A stretch of DNA of 8,561 bases from an uncultured Flavobacteriales bacterium (GTDB taxonomy: Bacteria > Bacteroidota > Bacteroidia > Flavobacteriales_D > Parvicellaceae), in contig CALDTD010000354.1 of NCBI GenBank assembly GCA_937924345.1, positions 1-8,561 on the forward strand, in the 5' to 3' direction. The notes under the pieces are model-generated. The model was not told the origin of the DNA. It ran no database searches and worked only from the letters and a program-made list of their open reading frames with translations. Shown here piece after piece: positions 1 to 6,500 of the stretch (positions within the stretch are counted from its first letter, which is position 1; each line of letters starts with the position of its first letter). The position numbers and the translations under genes are program-made.

Positions 1-1
1 T

Positions 2-304
2 CAACCAGGTGTTTATGTGTTGGAAAAGGAAAAGACAAGGGTAGCAGAGGTGTTAGGAGAAGCGCAAGGATTAACATTCTACGCAAATAAGTCAAGTATT
101 CAATTAATCAGAGATAACCAATCTTATACATTAGATTTTACAGCAAAAAATGCATTAGACTACAATGTGTTACTACATTCAGGGGATGTGATTAATGTAT
201 TGTCTAAAAACGAAAAACGATTAGACAAAAAAGCACCGACAATTATCCCTTTTGCAAGTTTAGTATCATCAATTGCAATTTTATATTCTGTATTAAAAGA
301 TTAA
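2..304 (+). CDS. Polysaccharide export protein (Wza-like OPX), 3' end only
   Basis: This is the last 100 codons of an outer-membrane polysaccharide export (OPX) protein whose 5' part lies upstream of the window. The frame is already open at base 2. A GTG at 17 could be read as a start, but the residues before it (QPGVY) belong to the conserved fold, so it is not the true start. The pattern is that of an SLBB domain: PGVY, then AQGLTFYANKSSIQLIR, then a stretch ending LLHSGDVINV, matching the family's AGGLT...A....v.liR...GDvI.V. The last 20 or so residues form a hydrophobic helix (IIPFASLVSSIAILYSVL) ending in KD, which could anchor the protein in a membrane. OPX proteins form the periplasmic and outer-membrane conduit for capsule or exopolysaccharide and work with a Wzc-type partner, which is the next gene, 1 bp downstream. 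The family assignment is firm; the exact subclass is not. Confidence 0.88.
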   Translation, partial: QPGVYVLEKEKTRVAEVLGEAQGLTFYANKSSIQLIRDNQSYTLDFTAKNALDYNVLLHSGDVINVLSKNEKRLDKKAPTIIPFASLVSSIAILYSVLKD

Positions 305-305
305 T

Positions 306-2546
306 ATGAGTGGAGTTCAAAACATAAAAAAGCAATTAGGTGTAGTTATAAAAGGACTGCCAATTATAGTGTTGTGCTTAGTTTTGGCGTTGTTATTTGC
401 AGCAAAAATTATTTTATACACCAATACGACTTACCAAAGTATAGCTAAAGTAAAGTTAGACGACAGTAAGTATGGTTTTTCTAGTACTACGATGTACGAA
501 AACTTTGATGTTTTTAGTTCGGAAAATTATATCGAAACAGAAGCAGAATTATTAAACTCTCCATTGCTAATAGGAATGGCTTTAGATAGTTTAGACTTTG
601 ATGTGTCTGTTTATAGAGTAGGAAGCATTAAGAGCACTTTGTTGTACGAAAATTCTCCAATAAATATCGTATATAATTTTGCTTCTCCAGCTATTTATAA
701 AGAAGGAATCTATATTAATGTTAATGAAAACACAATTACATTAACGGTTGGAGAAGAAGGAAACAGTGTTGATTATCAATCTGAGTTTGGAAAAGCTTTT
801 AATATAAATGGAGACTCAATAACTGTTTTTAAAAAAGAATTAAAAAACAAAAATATTGTAACCAACGGAAAATATAAATTGAAGTTTTACAATAGAGAAG
901 ATTTAATTAAAGACATCAATAGCCGATTAGATGTTAAAGCAGTAAGTAAAGAAATTTCTATTCTTAGAGTTGTTTATACCGATGAGTCTTCTGTAAGAGC
1001 TGCAAAATTTACTAATCGTTTATGCAAAGTTTATGTAGAAGATTATATTAGAAATAAAGCCGCAGCGGCTAATACTTCAGTTAATTTTATTCAAAATCAA
1101 TTAGCAAATGTTAAGCAGAAATTAAAGCGTTCAGAAATAGATTTAAAACGTTTTAAAGAAGATAATGATGTAGTAAATACACTACAAGAAACAGAAACAG
1201 GATTAAGAGAGATTTCTAAATTAAAAATTCAATTAATTAACCTGACCATTAACCAAGAAAGTGTAAATGAATTAGAAGCTTACATTGCGAAAGGAGACTT
1301 TTTCGATCAAACAGCTATGAGTTTTGGCTTTGGAGATTTATTGATGACTGAGTTGGTGAAAAAAATGCAAATCTTAATCGGAGAACGTAAAGACTTATTA
1401 GTTCTATACACAGAAGATAATGAAAAGGTAGTAGCCCATCAAGAAAAAATAAATGAAATTAAACGATATATAAAAGAAGCGATTAAGTCTAACAAAAAAG
1501 AAATAGCTACCAAAATAAAAGAAGCTGAAGCTGCTTTACAACTAGCAGAAGTTCAGTTTAAACATTTTCCAGAAAGAGAAAAGAATTTAACAATTTTAGA
1601 AAGAGAATTTAAGTTGCAAGAAAACAGTTATAACTTTTTATCCGAGAAGTTGATAGAATCTTCAATTTCTGCTTCAGTAGAAACAGCATTTCATAGAATT
1701 ATTCAAAAGGCAGTTGTAGAAGAAAGAGCAGTTTCTCCCAATAAAACCTTGATTACTTTTGTGTTTGGTTTATTAGGGCTTATAGTTGGAATAATTGTAG
1801 TTTATTTTAGAGCAGCTATTGTAAAAAAAATTGTAGATAAAATTGACTTAGAAAAAACGTCATTAACACCAATATCATCTATCGTAAGAAGAAGAAAAGA
1901 GAGTTTGATTTTAAATGAATTTTTAACAGTAGGAAAAGGATTAACATTAAAAGAATTTCTTGCTCCTAAAGAGAAAAACGTTGTTTCTATTGTCTCGGCA
2001 GTAGAAGGAGAAGGAAAAACATTTGTTGCCAAAAACCTTGGGAAAGCATTTGTAGAAATGGGGTATTCAGTTGCTATACTAGATCTAGATTTAGAAAACC
2101 CTGCATTGCATAATGCCATTAAAGAATTTAAATACATTAGCGATATTTCAGCAGAAATGAGTGTAGAAAAAGGATTAACACTTTTTTCTAGCTTAAACAA
2201 AGACAATTCGTTCTTAAATAACAATCAAGAAGTTTGTGCGAAAATAGCATTGCTAAAAGCCAAGTTCGATTTTGTAATTATAGATGGAGGTTCTATACAA
2301 GAATCTATAACGGCAATAGAACTGATGAAAGAATCGGACCTTTCTTTATTCGTCGCTAGAGCAAATTACACTTATTTCAAATACGCTTTAATGCCTGATA
2401 TTTTAAAAGAAGAATACGGAGTAAACAATATTCATTTTTTACTAAATGATATTAGTTCAAGCATTAACTATACAGGTTATTTTTCTAACTATAACCTAAG
2501 TATTAAACATTTGTATTACCGTCTAAAAAATTACTACAATGCTTAA
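306..2546 (+). CDS. Wzz/Wzc-like polysaccharide co-polymerase fused to a degenerate BY-kinase domain
   Basis: This 746-residue inner-membrane protein should control chain length and couple polymerisation to export. A transmembrane helix at about 17-38 is followed by a large periplasmic region with probable coiled coils near 260-310 and 370-420. Next come a GNVR-type segment (about 430-480, ending AVSPNK) and a second transmembrane helix at about 482-501. The cytoplasmic part has a Walker A motif (SAVEGEGKT, K571), a Walker A' (ILDLDLENP, D593 and D595) and a Walker B (FDFVIID, D660), and ends with seven tyrosines between 722 and 744. These are bacterial tyrosine-kinase (BY-kinase) features. 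Several hallmarks are altered: the usual EX2RX2R reads E538-x2-T-x2-K, the usual DTPP after Walker B reads DGGS, and the PPNP-type segment between A' and B is absent. Nucleotide binding looks possible, but kinase activity is doubtful. ATG 306 follows the previous stop by 1 bp, and the 3' end overlaps the flippase gene by 8 bp. Confidence 0.9.
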   Translation: MSGVQNIKKQLGVVIKGLPIIVLCLVLALLFAAKIILYTNTTYQSIAKVKLDDSKYGFSSTTMYENFDVFSSENYIETEAELLNSPLLIGMALDSLDFDVSVYRVGSIKSTLLYENSPINIVYNFASPAIYKEGIYINVNENTITLTVGEEGNSVDYQSEFGKAFNINGDSITVFKKELKNKNIVTNGKYKLKFYNREDLIKDINSRLDVKAVSKEISILRVVYTDESSVRAAKFTNRLCKVYVEDYIRNKAAAANTSVNFIQNQLANVKQKLKRSEIDLKRFKEDNDVVNTLQETETGLREISKLKIQLINLTINQESVNELEAYIAKGDFFDQTAMSFGFGDLLMTELVKKMQILIGERKDLLVLYTEDNEKVVAHQEKINEIKRYIKEAIKSNKKEIATKIKEAEAALQLAEVQFKHFPEREKNLTILEREFKLQENSYNFLSEKLIESSISASVETAFHRIIQKAVVEERAVSPNKTLITFVFGLLGLIVGIIVVYFRAAIVKKIVDKIDLEKTSLTPISSIVRRRKESLILNEFLTVGKGLTLKEFLAPKEKNVVSIVSAVEGEGKTFVAKNLGKAFVEMGYSVAILDLDLENPALHNAIKEFKYISDISAEMSVEKGLTLFSSLNKDNSFLNNNQEVCAKIALLKAKFDFVIIDGGSIQESITAIELMKESDLSLFVARANYTYFKYALMPDILKEEYGVNNIHFLLNDISSSINYTGYFSNYNLSIKHLYYRLKNYYNA

Positions 2547-3789
2547 ATCTATCCCAATAAAAATAGTAGAGAAAAAACATCAATTAACAGTGTTGTTAGA
2601 TCAGGCAATGGTAAGTGGCGTTAACTTTTTAGTCGCAATTCTAATGACACGGTTTTTAGGTCTAGAAGAGTTTGGTGTGTTTGCAACTGTATGGATGTTG
2701 GTTTTGTTTTTTAGTAGCGTTCAACAGGCTGTAATTGTAGCCCCAATGTTTACTTTAACAGCCCAAGAAGAAGACAAAGAATCGTTTTTAGGGCAAGTAT
2801 TTAACTTACAATTTCTTTTTTCTATAATAGCCGCAGTACAATCTTTTATAGTAGTTTTTGTAGTTTTTAATTTCAATAACGAATGGTATAGAGAAGGAAT
2901 TCTTTTTAGTTTGCCATTTACGGTAGCCTTATTTTTATTGCAAGATTTTTTTAGAAGAAAGTTCTTCGTAGAAAATTCTGGAGGAATAGTGTTCTTGTCA
3001 GATCTAGTTACTTATGGTTTACAGCCAATCATTATTATTGGATTATACTATTTAAACTTACTTTCTATCCATACTTTTCTAGTTGGAATAAGCAGCTGTA
3101 TGTTGTTGGTTTGTGCGATTCATTTTTTAAGAATAAAAAAGCAGCAGTTAGGAATGGAAACTAAGAGAGTGTTTTATCAGTTTTGGGCATTTTCTAAGCA
3201 TTTATTTTATACGTCGCTTTTGCAATGGTTATCTGGAAATTATATCATCGTTTTTGCTACAGGAGTATTAGGTCCTTTAGCTATCGGAATTATTAGAATA
3301 GCTCAAAACTTAATGGGAGTATTACATATTCTATTTTTAACGTTAGAAAATTTAATTCCAATAGAAGCGTCTAAAATTTTAAAAAGAAAAGGAAAAGAAC
3401 GGACATTAGACTTCTTTAAGAGGATTACGATCAAAACAGGAGTTGTTACGGTATTTATTTTAGTCTTAATGTCTGTATTTAGTAGTTTTATTATTAAGCA
3501 TATTTATGGTGCAGAATATCTAGAATATAATTATGTAATTATTGGTTTTTCGTTCATCTATATTTTCATTTTTTTAGGAACAATTATGCGATTCGTTGTC
3601 AGAACATTCGAAGAGAATAGAATTGTATTAGAGAATTATATTATTACAGGAGCATTTAGTTTGTTATCCGCAGGTTTTTTGGTAACTAATTATGAATTAA
3701 ATGGAGTGTTAATTGGTTTAGCTTTAGTCCAAATTATATCGTTAGTCTACACCTTAGTAAGGTTAAATATTCAACTTAAAACAAAATAA
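2539..3789 (+). CDS. Wzx-type polysaccharide flippase (MOP superfamily)
   Basis: This 416-residue, very hydrophobic protein has about 12 predicted membrane helices. The N-terminal block has the family pattern: LLDQAMVSGVNFLVAILMTR followed by FLGLEEFGVFA resembles the 'DQ..vSg.nF......aR.LG..eFG.Fa' signature of polysaccharide flippases. The protein should move an undecaprenyl-linked repeat unit from the cytoplasmic to the periplasmic face of the inner membrane. The length is normal for the family and the two-half organisation appears intact, with a charged loop (about residues 198-210) and a second basic loop (about 279-298) between helix groups. Its ATG lies inside the last codons of the co-polymerase gene (8-bp overlap), which suggests translational coupling. 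The glycosyltransferase gene starts 3 bp after its stop. It could transport another lipid-linked oligosaccharide, but its neighbours make the local polymer the likely cargo. Substrate specificity cannot be read from the sequence. Confidence 0.85.
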   Translation: MLKSIPIKIVEKKHQLTVLLDQAMVSGVNFLVAILMTRFLGLEEFGVFATVWMLVLFFSSVQQAVIVAPMFTLTAQEEDKESFLGQVFNLQFLFSIIAAVQSFIVVFVVFNFNNEWYREGILFSLPFTVALFLLQDFFRRKFFVENSGGIVFLSDLVTYGLQPIIIIGLYYLNLLSIHTFLVGISSCMLLVCAIHFLRIKKQQLGMETKRVFYQFWAFSKHLFYTSLLQWLSGNYIIVFATGVLGPLAIGIIRIAQNLMGVLHILFLTLENLIPIEASKILKRKGKERTLDFFKRITIKTGVVTVFILVLMSVFSSFIIKHIYGAEYLEYNYVIIGFSFIYIFIFLGTIMRFVVRTFEENRIVLENYIITGAFSLLSAGFLVTNYELNGVLIGLALVQIISLVYTLVRLNIQLKTK

Positions 3790-3792
3790 TTT

Positions 3793-4902
3793 ATGAAAAT
3801 CATACATGTTATATTAGGAAAGGCAAATCCAAACAAAATGAATGGAGTAAATAAAGTTGTCAATAGTTTAGCTTTGGCCCAAACAAAATTAGGAAACAAT
3901 GTTGAGATGTGGGGGATTACTAAGAATCCGGTGCACAATTATCCAAACAGAGAATACAAAACAAGGTTGTTTAAAGATTTAGAAAAATTTTCATTGCCAG
4001 AAGGTTTAGAAGAAGCTTTACTTGAAGAAGACGGAACTACTATATTTCATATTCACGGAGGTTTTATACCGCAGTTTTATACTATTTCTTTGTTGTTGTT
4101 AGATTATCAATACAAGTACATTTATACCCCTCACGGAAGTTTTAATACCATAGCAATGAAACGTAGTTGGCTTAAAAAAAGAATTTATTTCTACTTATAT
4201 GAAAGAAAGATTATTCAAAATGCAAAGTCTATTCATTTTGTTGGAAAAAGCGAAATTAAAGGAACTCAAAGATTAATAAAAATAAACAGCCATTGTTTAA
4301 TTCCTAATGGAGAAACAGTAGAGCCTTCCGTTTTAGAGAATAAAATCGAAAATGATAAAAACCCGGTGTTTGGTTTTTGTGGAAGACTAGATTTACATAC
4401 AAAAGGATTGGATATTTTATTAAATGGTTTTTCAAAGTATTTAAAAAAGCATGATGGAAAAGGAGTCTTGTGGATGATTGGTGATGGAGGCGATAAAAAG
4501 GAACTCTTGGAATTGACTAAAAAAATGAACCTACAGTCTAAAGTCAAATATTTAGGGGCGCAGTATGGTGATAAAAAAATAGGTTTATTTCAGAAGTTAG
4601 ACTGCTTTGTTTTAACTTCAAGAAATGAAGGGCTGCCAGGAGTTGTGTTAGAATGTGCAGCTTTAGGTGTCCCAAGTATTGTTAGCGAATCTACTAATGT
4701 GAGTAAGATTTCTGAGTACAATGCAGGGTTGATTCTTCAAAAAAACAATTCAGAATGTTTAGCAAATGCTTTTAAAACAGCAAGTGATTGGAAAGCAAAT
4801 AGAGAATTGAAAAATAAAAAAGAAGGAGCTAAAAAAATGATAAAAAATGAGTACGATTGGAATATAATAGCCAAAAAAATGATCACCGTTTATGCTGCCT
4901 AA
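3793..4902 (+). CDS. Glycosyltransferase, family-4-like (GT-B fold)
   Basis: This 369-residue cytoplasmic or membrane-associated enzyme should transfer a sugar from a nucleotide donor to the growing lipid-linked repeat unit. The N-terminal Rossmann half begins MKIIHVILGK and has the acceptor-side loop NKMNGVNKVV, then FHIHGG (86-90) and YTPHGS (111-116). The C-terminal half has FGFCGRLD (R198), TKGLDILL, the glycine-rich MIGDGGD (228-234) and the GT4 nucleotide-sugar motif EX7E (E279-GLPGVVL-E287), followed by ALGVPSIVSES. All these elements are present, so it appears intact and active. The start follows the flippase stop by 3 bp; the gene closes the tight four-gene cluster. It is the only recognisable glycosyltransferase in the window, so others must lie outside if the repeat unit has several sugars. 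Donor and linkage cannot be inferred from sequence alone. Confidence 0.9.
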   Translation: MKIIHVILGKANPNKMNGVNKVVNSLALAQTKLGNNVEMWGITKNPVHNYPNREYKTRLFKDLEKFSLPEGLEEALLEEDGTTIFHIHGGFIPQFYTISLLLLDYQYKYIYTPHGSFNTIAMKRSWLKKRIYFYLYERKIIQNAKSIHFVGKSEIKGTQRLIKINSHCLIPNGETVEPSVLENKIENDKNPVFGFCGRLDLHTKGLDILLNGFSKYLKKHDGKGVLWMIGDGGDKKELLELTKKMNLQSKVKYLGAQYGDKKIGLFQKLDCFVLTSRNEGLPGVVLECAALGVPSIVSESTNVSKISEYNAGLILQKNNSECLANAFKTASDWKANRELKNKKEGAKKMIKNEYDWNIIAKKMITVYAA

Positions 4903-4930
4903 ACCTTTGCCATATCAAGAAGTTGTGTAA
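4892..4930 (+). pseudogene. Possible 5' stub of a lost gene
   Basis: An ATG overlaps the end of the glycosyltransferase gene and opens a 12-codon frame, MLPKPLPYQEVV, before a TAA. The arrangement (ATG just before the upstream stop, reading ATGCTGCCTAA) closely resembles the coupled start of the flippase gene (ATGCTTAA). The peptide reads like the beginning of a protein rather than random sequence. The same frame continues through several stops and is then in phase with the Wzy-like gene at 5060. It may be the remnant of a truncated or deleted gene, but twelve codons are too few for identification and chance is a real alternative. Confidence 0.25.
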
Positions 4931-5059
4931 AGTCCTCTTCAAATAGAATTATTATTTCTTTTAAGTTTATACTTTGGTTAATTTTAATTCCAGAACCAAG
5001 GCTATGCAATAAAAATTAAACCGCGTCTAAACCTAAAATCGAATAAAATTCTTAATTTA
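4903..5059 (+). other. Spacer between glycosyltransferase and Wzy-like genes
   Basis: This 157-bp gap stands out because the four genes before it are separated by 3 bp or less. It contains the possible gene stub described at 4892, a 38-codon stop-free stretch on the minus strand (bases 4902-5015), a weak imperfect hairpin (4972-4979 with 4994-5001, 14-nt loop, no T-run) and an ACTTTGGT motif at 4971-4978 that recurs in the spacer before base 6501. An 8-bp direct repeat, CTAAACCT, lies near both ends (4899-4906 and 5027-5034). No convincing promoter could be assigned. The AT-rich stretch just before 5060 fits the usual leader of a Bacteroidota gene. Confidence 0.5.
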
Positions 5060-6367
5060 ATGACAACTGTAAATAACTCCTATATTAGAAATATAAATGG
5101 GTTGCTCATTTTTATTTTGTGCCTTAAAATAGCAGGGTACTTTTCTATTGTAGAAGATAGGGGGATTAATCAGGTATTTAAGATTATTACTCGTGTGGGG
5201 ATGACAGGTTTAATTGCTTTTCTTCAATTTAAGCTCTCCAAGTTTGGATGTCTTCCAACTTTTAAATACAAAAACACGCTTTCTCCTTTATTGTATGGTT
5301 TGTATTTATTATTAGGATTTGCTTCTTTTTCTTGGTCTACAGATCCTAAATATTCTGCTCTGCAATGGATTATGGTAGTCGAAAGTCTAACTTTTGTAAT
5401 CCTGTTTATGCGCGTTGTTGCAATGGTGAATTTTTATTTTCCAAAGAAACAGATCAATCTCGTTCAGTTGTTTGTATGGGGGATATTCCCAATTATGATT
5501 GTCTTTTTTATTGGCTCCATAGCTTTTCCAGATTTATTCTGGAGAGGAATGAGAGGAGGAGAAGAATATAGATTAGGAGGGTATTTAATGAATCCAAATG
5601 AGTTGGGAATGTTGTCGAGTATAGCTGCCGCAATGGGGTACATTCACTTTCAAAAAACAGAAAAAAAAGTAATAACCATTATCAGTATGTTAACTGCTCT
5701 TGCTGTTCTAGGTATGACATCTTCTCGTTATACAGCGATTGGTTTCTTTTTAATCATTGGGATTTTAATTTTGCAATCGGACAATCGAAAACTAAAAGTT
5801 GGAATGTTTGCTTCTATGGCTATTGCCTTGCCATTTATTTTAAAGTTCGTTATTTTTAAAGATGGAGGAGGAGTAGAAGAAGTAATGAGTATGACAGGGC
5901 GTTTACCTTTCTGGAAAGCGCTGTTGAACGAAGGAATTGTTAAAGAACCTTTCTTTGGTTATGGATTTATGCGAATCAATTACACCGATTATTTTCAAGG
6001 GCTAAATACTTATCCAGCTAAAATGACGCACAACACTTTTATGCAGGTGTTAATGAACCTTGGGTTCGTAGGTTTCTTCATTGCTTTTTGGCAATTAATA
6101 ACAACTATAAGAAACTACTTTAAAGAGAAGAATTCTTCTAGTTATGGAAGTTTTTTTATTGCTCTTTTCATTCCAATATTTATTAATTCAATTACAGAGT
6201 TTGGAATCTTTGGAGAAACAAATTATGGAATCTTATTCTACCAGTTTTTAATTCTTTTGTTCGTCATCGAAATAAGGACGAACTGGACTTTTCAAGAAAA
6301 AGTAAAGTTTAAGTTGTTCAAGAAAAATAATCCTTCATTTTTCCCAGATGTACAAATAATGGAATAG
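5060..6367 (+). CDS. O-antigen polymerase/ligase-family membrane protein (Wzy-like)
   Basis: This 435-residue protein has many membrane helices (about 10-12 by eye) and should polymerise flipped repeat units in the periplasm. The diagnostic block is at 170-184: YRLGGYLMNPNELGM, matching the 'R..G...nPN.lg' signature of the Wzy_C/O-antigen-ligase family before a membrane helix. A longer loop follows with MTGRLPFWKALL (278-289), the common 'GR...W..al' motif, and then HNTFMQVLMNLGFVGF (324-339), the conserved H-N and G..G stretch. Length and topology are normal. The start at 5060 is the only ATG in a reasonable place: the frame is open upstream to a TAA at 4985-4987 but has no standard start there. 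A polymerase fits the Wzx and Wzc neighbours better than a WaaL-type ligase, but sequence motifs alone do not separate the two. It is set off by spacers on both sides, so it may have its own transcript. Confidence 0.85.
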   Translation: MTTVNNSYIRNINGLLIFILCLKIAGYFSIVEDRGINQVFKIITRVGMTGLIAFLQFKLSKFGCLPTFKYKNTLSPLLYGLYLLLGFASFSWSTDPKYSALQWIMVVESLTFVILFMRVVAMVNFYFPKKQINLVQLFVWGIFPIMIVFFIGSIAFPDLFWRGMRGGEEYRLGGYLMNPNELGMLSSIAAAMGYIHFQKTEKKVITIISMLTALAVLGMTSSRYTAIGFFLIIGILILQSDNRKLKVGMFASMAIALPFILKFVIFKDGGGVEEVMSMTGRLPFWKALLNEGIVKEPFFGYGFMRINYTDYFQGLNTYPAKMTHNTFMQVLMNLGFVGFFIAFWQLITTIRNYFKEKNSSSYGSFFIALFIPIFINSITEFGIFGETNYGILFYQFLILLFVIEIRTNWTFQEKVKFKLFKKNNPSFFPDVQIME

Positions 6368-6376
6368 TTGTTTCAT

Positions 6377-6409
6377 ATTGGGAATTGTTTTATTACTTCT
6401 ATCACTTTG
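6377..6409 (+). promoter_or_regulatory. Promoter-like motif 1 (Bacteroidota type)
   Basis: An ATTG (6377-6380) is followed after 21 bases by TCACTTTG (6402-6409). The Bacteroidota sigma-factor consensus is TTTG or TTG, 17-23 bases, then TAnnTTTG, so this differs at one base of each box. The -7-like box sits in the repeat ATCACTTTGGT, which recurs 54 bp further on. It lies upstream of the candidate terminator, so transcripts from here could be attenuated. It is only a consensus match in AT-rich DNA. Confidence 0.25.
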
Positions 6410-6416
6410 GTTTGTT

Positions 6417-6453
6417 TATAAAGCACTGTTTGTTAGTGTTTTATGTTGTTTTT
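6417..6453 (+). terminator. Candidate intrinsic terminator after the Wzy-like gene
   Basis: Bases 6417-6427 (TATAAAGCACT-type arm) can pair with 6435-6445 to form an 11-bp stem with two G-U pairs and a 7-base loop (GTTTGTT). The stem is followed directly by TTGTTTTT (6446-6453). The stem has only three G-C pairs, so it is weak, but the placement, 49 bp after the Wzy-like stop and before the next gene, and the T-rich tail fit a terminator. Confidence 0.4.
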
Positions 6454-6463
6454 AATCACTTTG
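6429..6463 (+). promoter_or_regulatory. Promoter-like motif 2 upstream of the fused kinase gene
   Basis: A TTTG (6429-6432), lying largely in the loop of the candidate terminator, is followed after 23 bases by TCACTTTG (6456-6463). The spacing is at the upper end of the range for the Bacteroidota consensus, and the downstream box has one mismatch to TAnnTTTG. Transcription would start near 6470, giving a leader of about 30 bases for the gene at 6501. It is the better placed of the two repeats to drive that gene. Confidence 0.35.
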
Positions 6464-6500
6464 GTATTATTATGATTATAGTAAAGTCAAACAGTAGATT

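Larger units (their letters stand above)
6401..6465 (+). repeat. 11-bp direct repeat ATCACTTTGGT (two copies)
   Basis: The exact sequence ATCACTTTGGT occurs at 6401-6411 and 6455-6465, with start positions 54 bp apart and on either side of the terminator-like hairpin. A shorter version, ACTTTGGT, occurs at 4971-4978 in the other spacer. Because the core resembles the -7 box, the copies may be duplicated promoter elements or a regulator site. Confidence 0.5.

Noticed and set aside
17..304. GTG at 17 as the start of a small separate protein
   Set aside because: The frame is open to the window edge and the residues just upstream (QPGVY) are part of the SLBB domain, so this is the end of a longer gene.
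1802..2224. Minus-strand open frame of 140 codons inside the co-polymerase gene
   Set aside because: It lies wholly within a well-supported gene, has no family features and reads as the antisense shadow of the kinase domain.
4266..4547. Minus-strand open frame of 93 codons inside the glycosyltransferase gene
   Set aside because: It is antisense to the conserved GT4 motifs and its peptide shows no recognisable domain.
4972..5001. Hairpin in the spacer (CTTTGGTT with AACCAAGG)
   Set aside because: The 8-bp stem has one G-U pair and a 14-base loop with no following T-run, so it is not convincing as a terminator.
5365..5571. Plus-strand open frame of 68 codons inside the Wzy-like gene
   Set aside because: It is in another frame of a clear membrane-protein gene and its composition is not protein-like.
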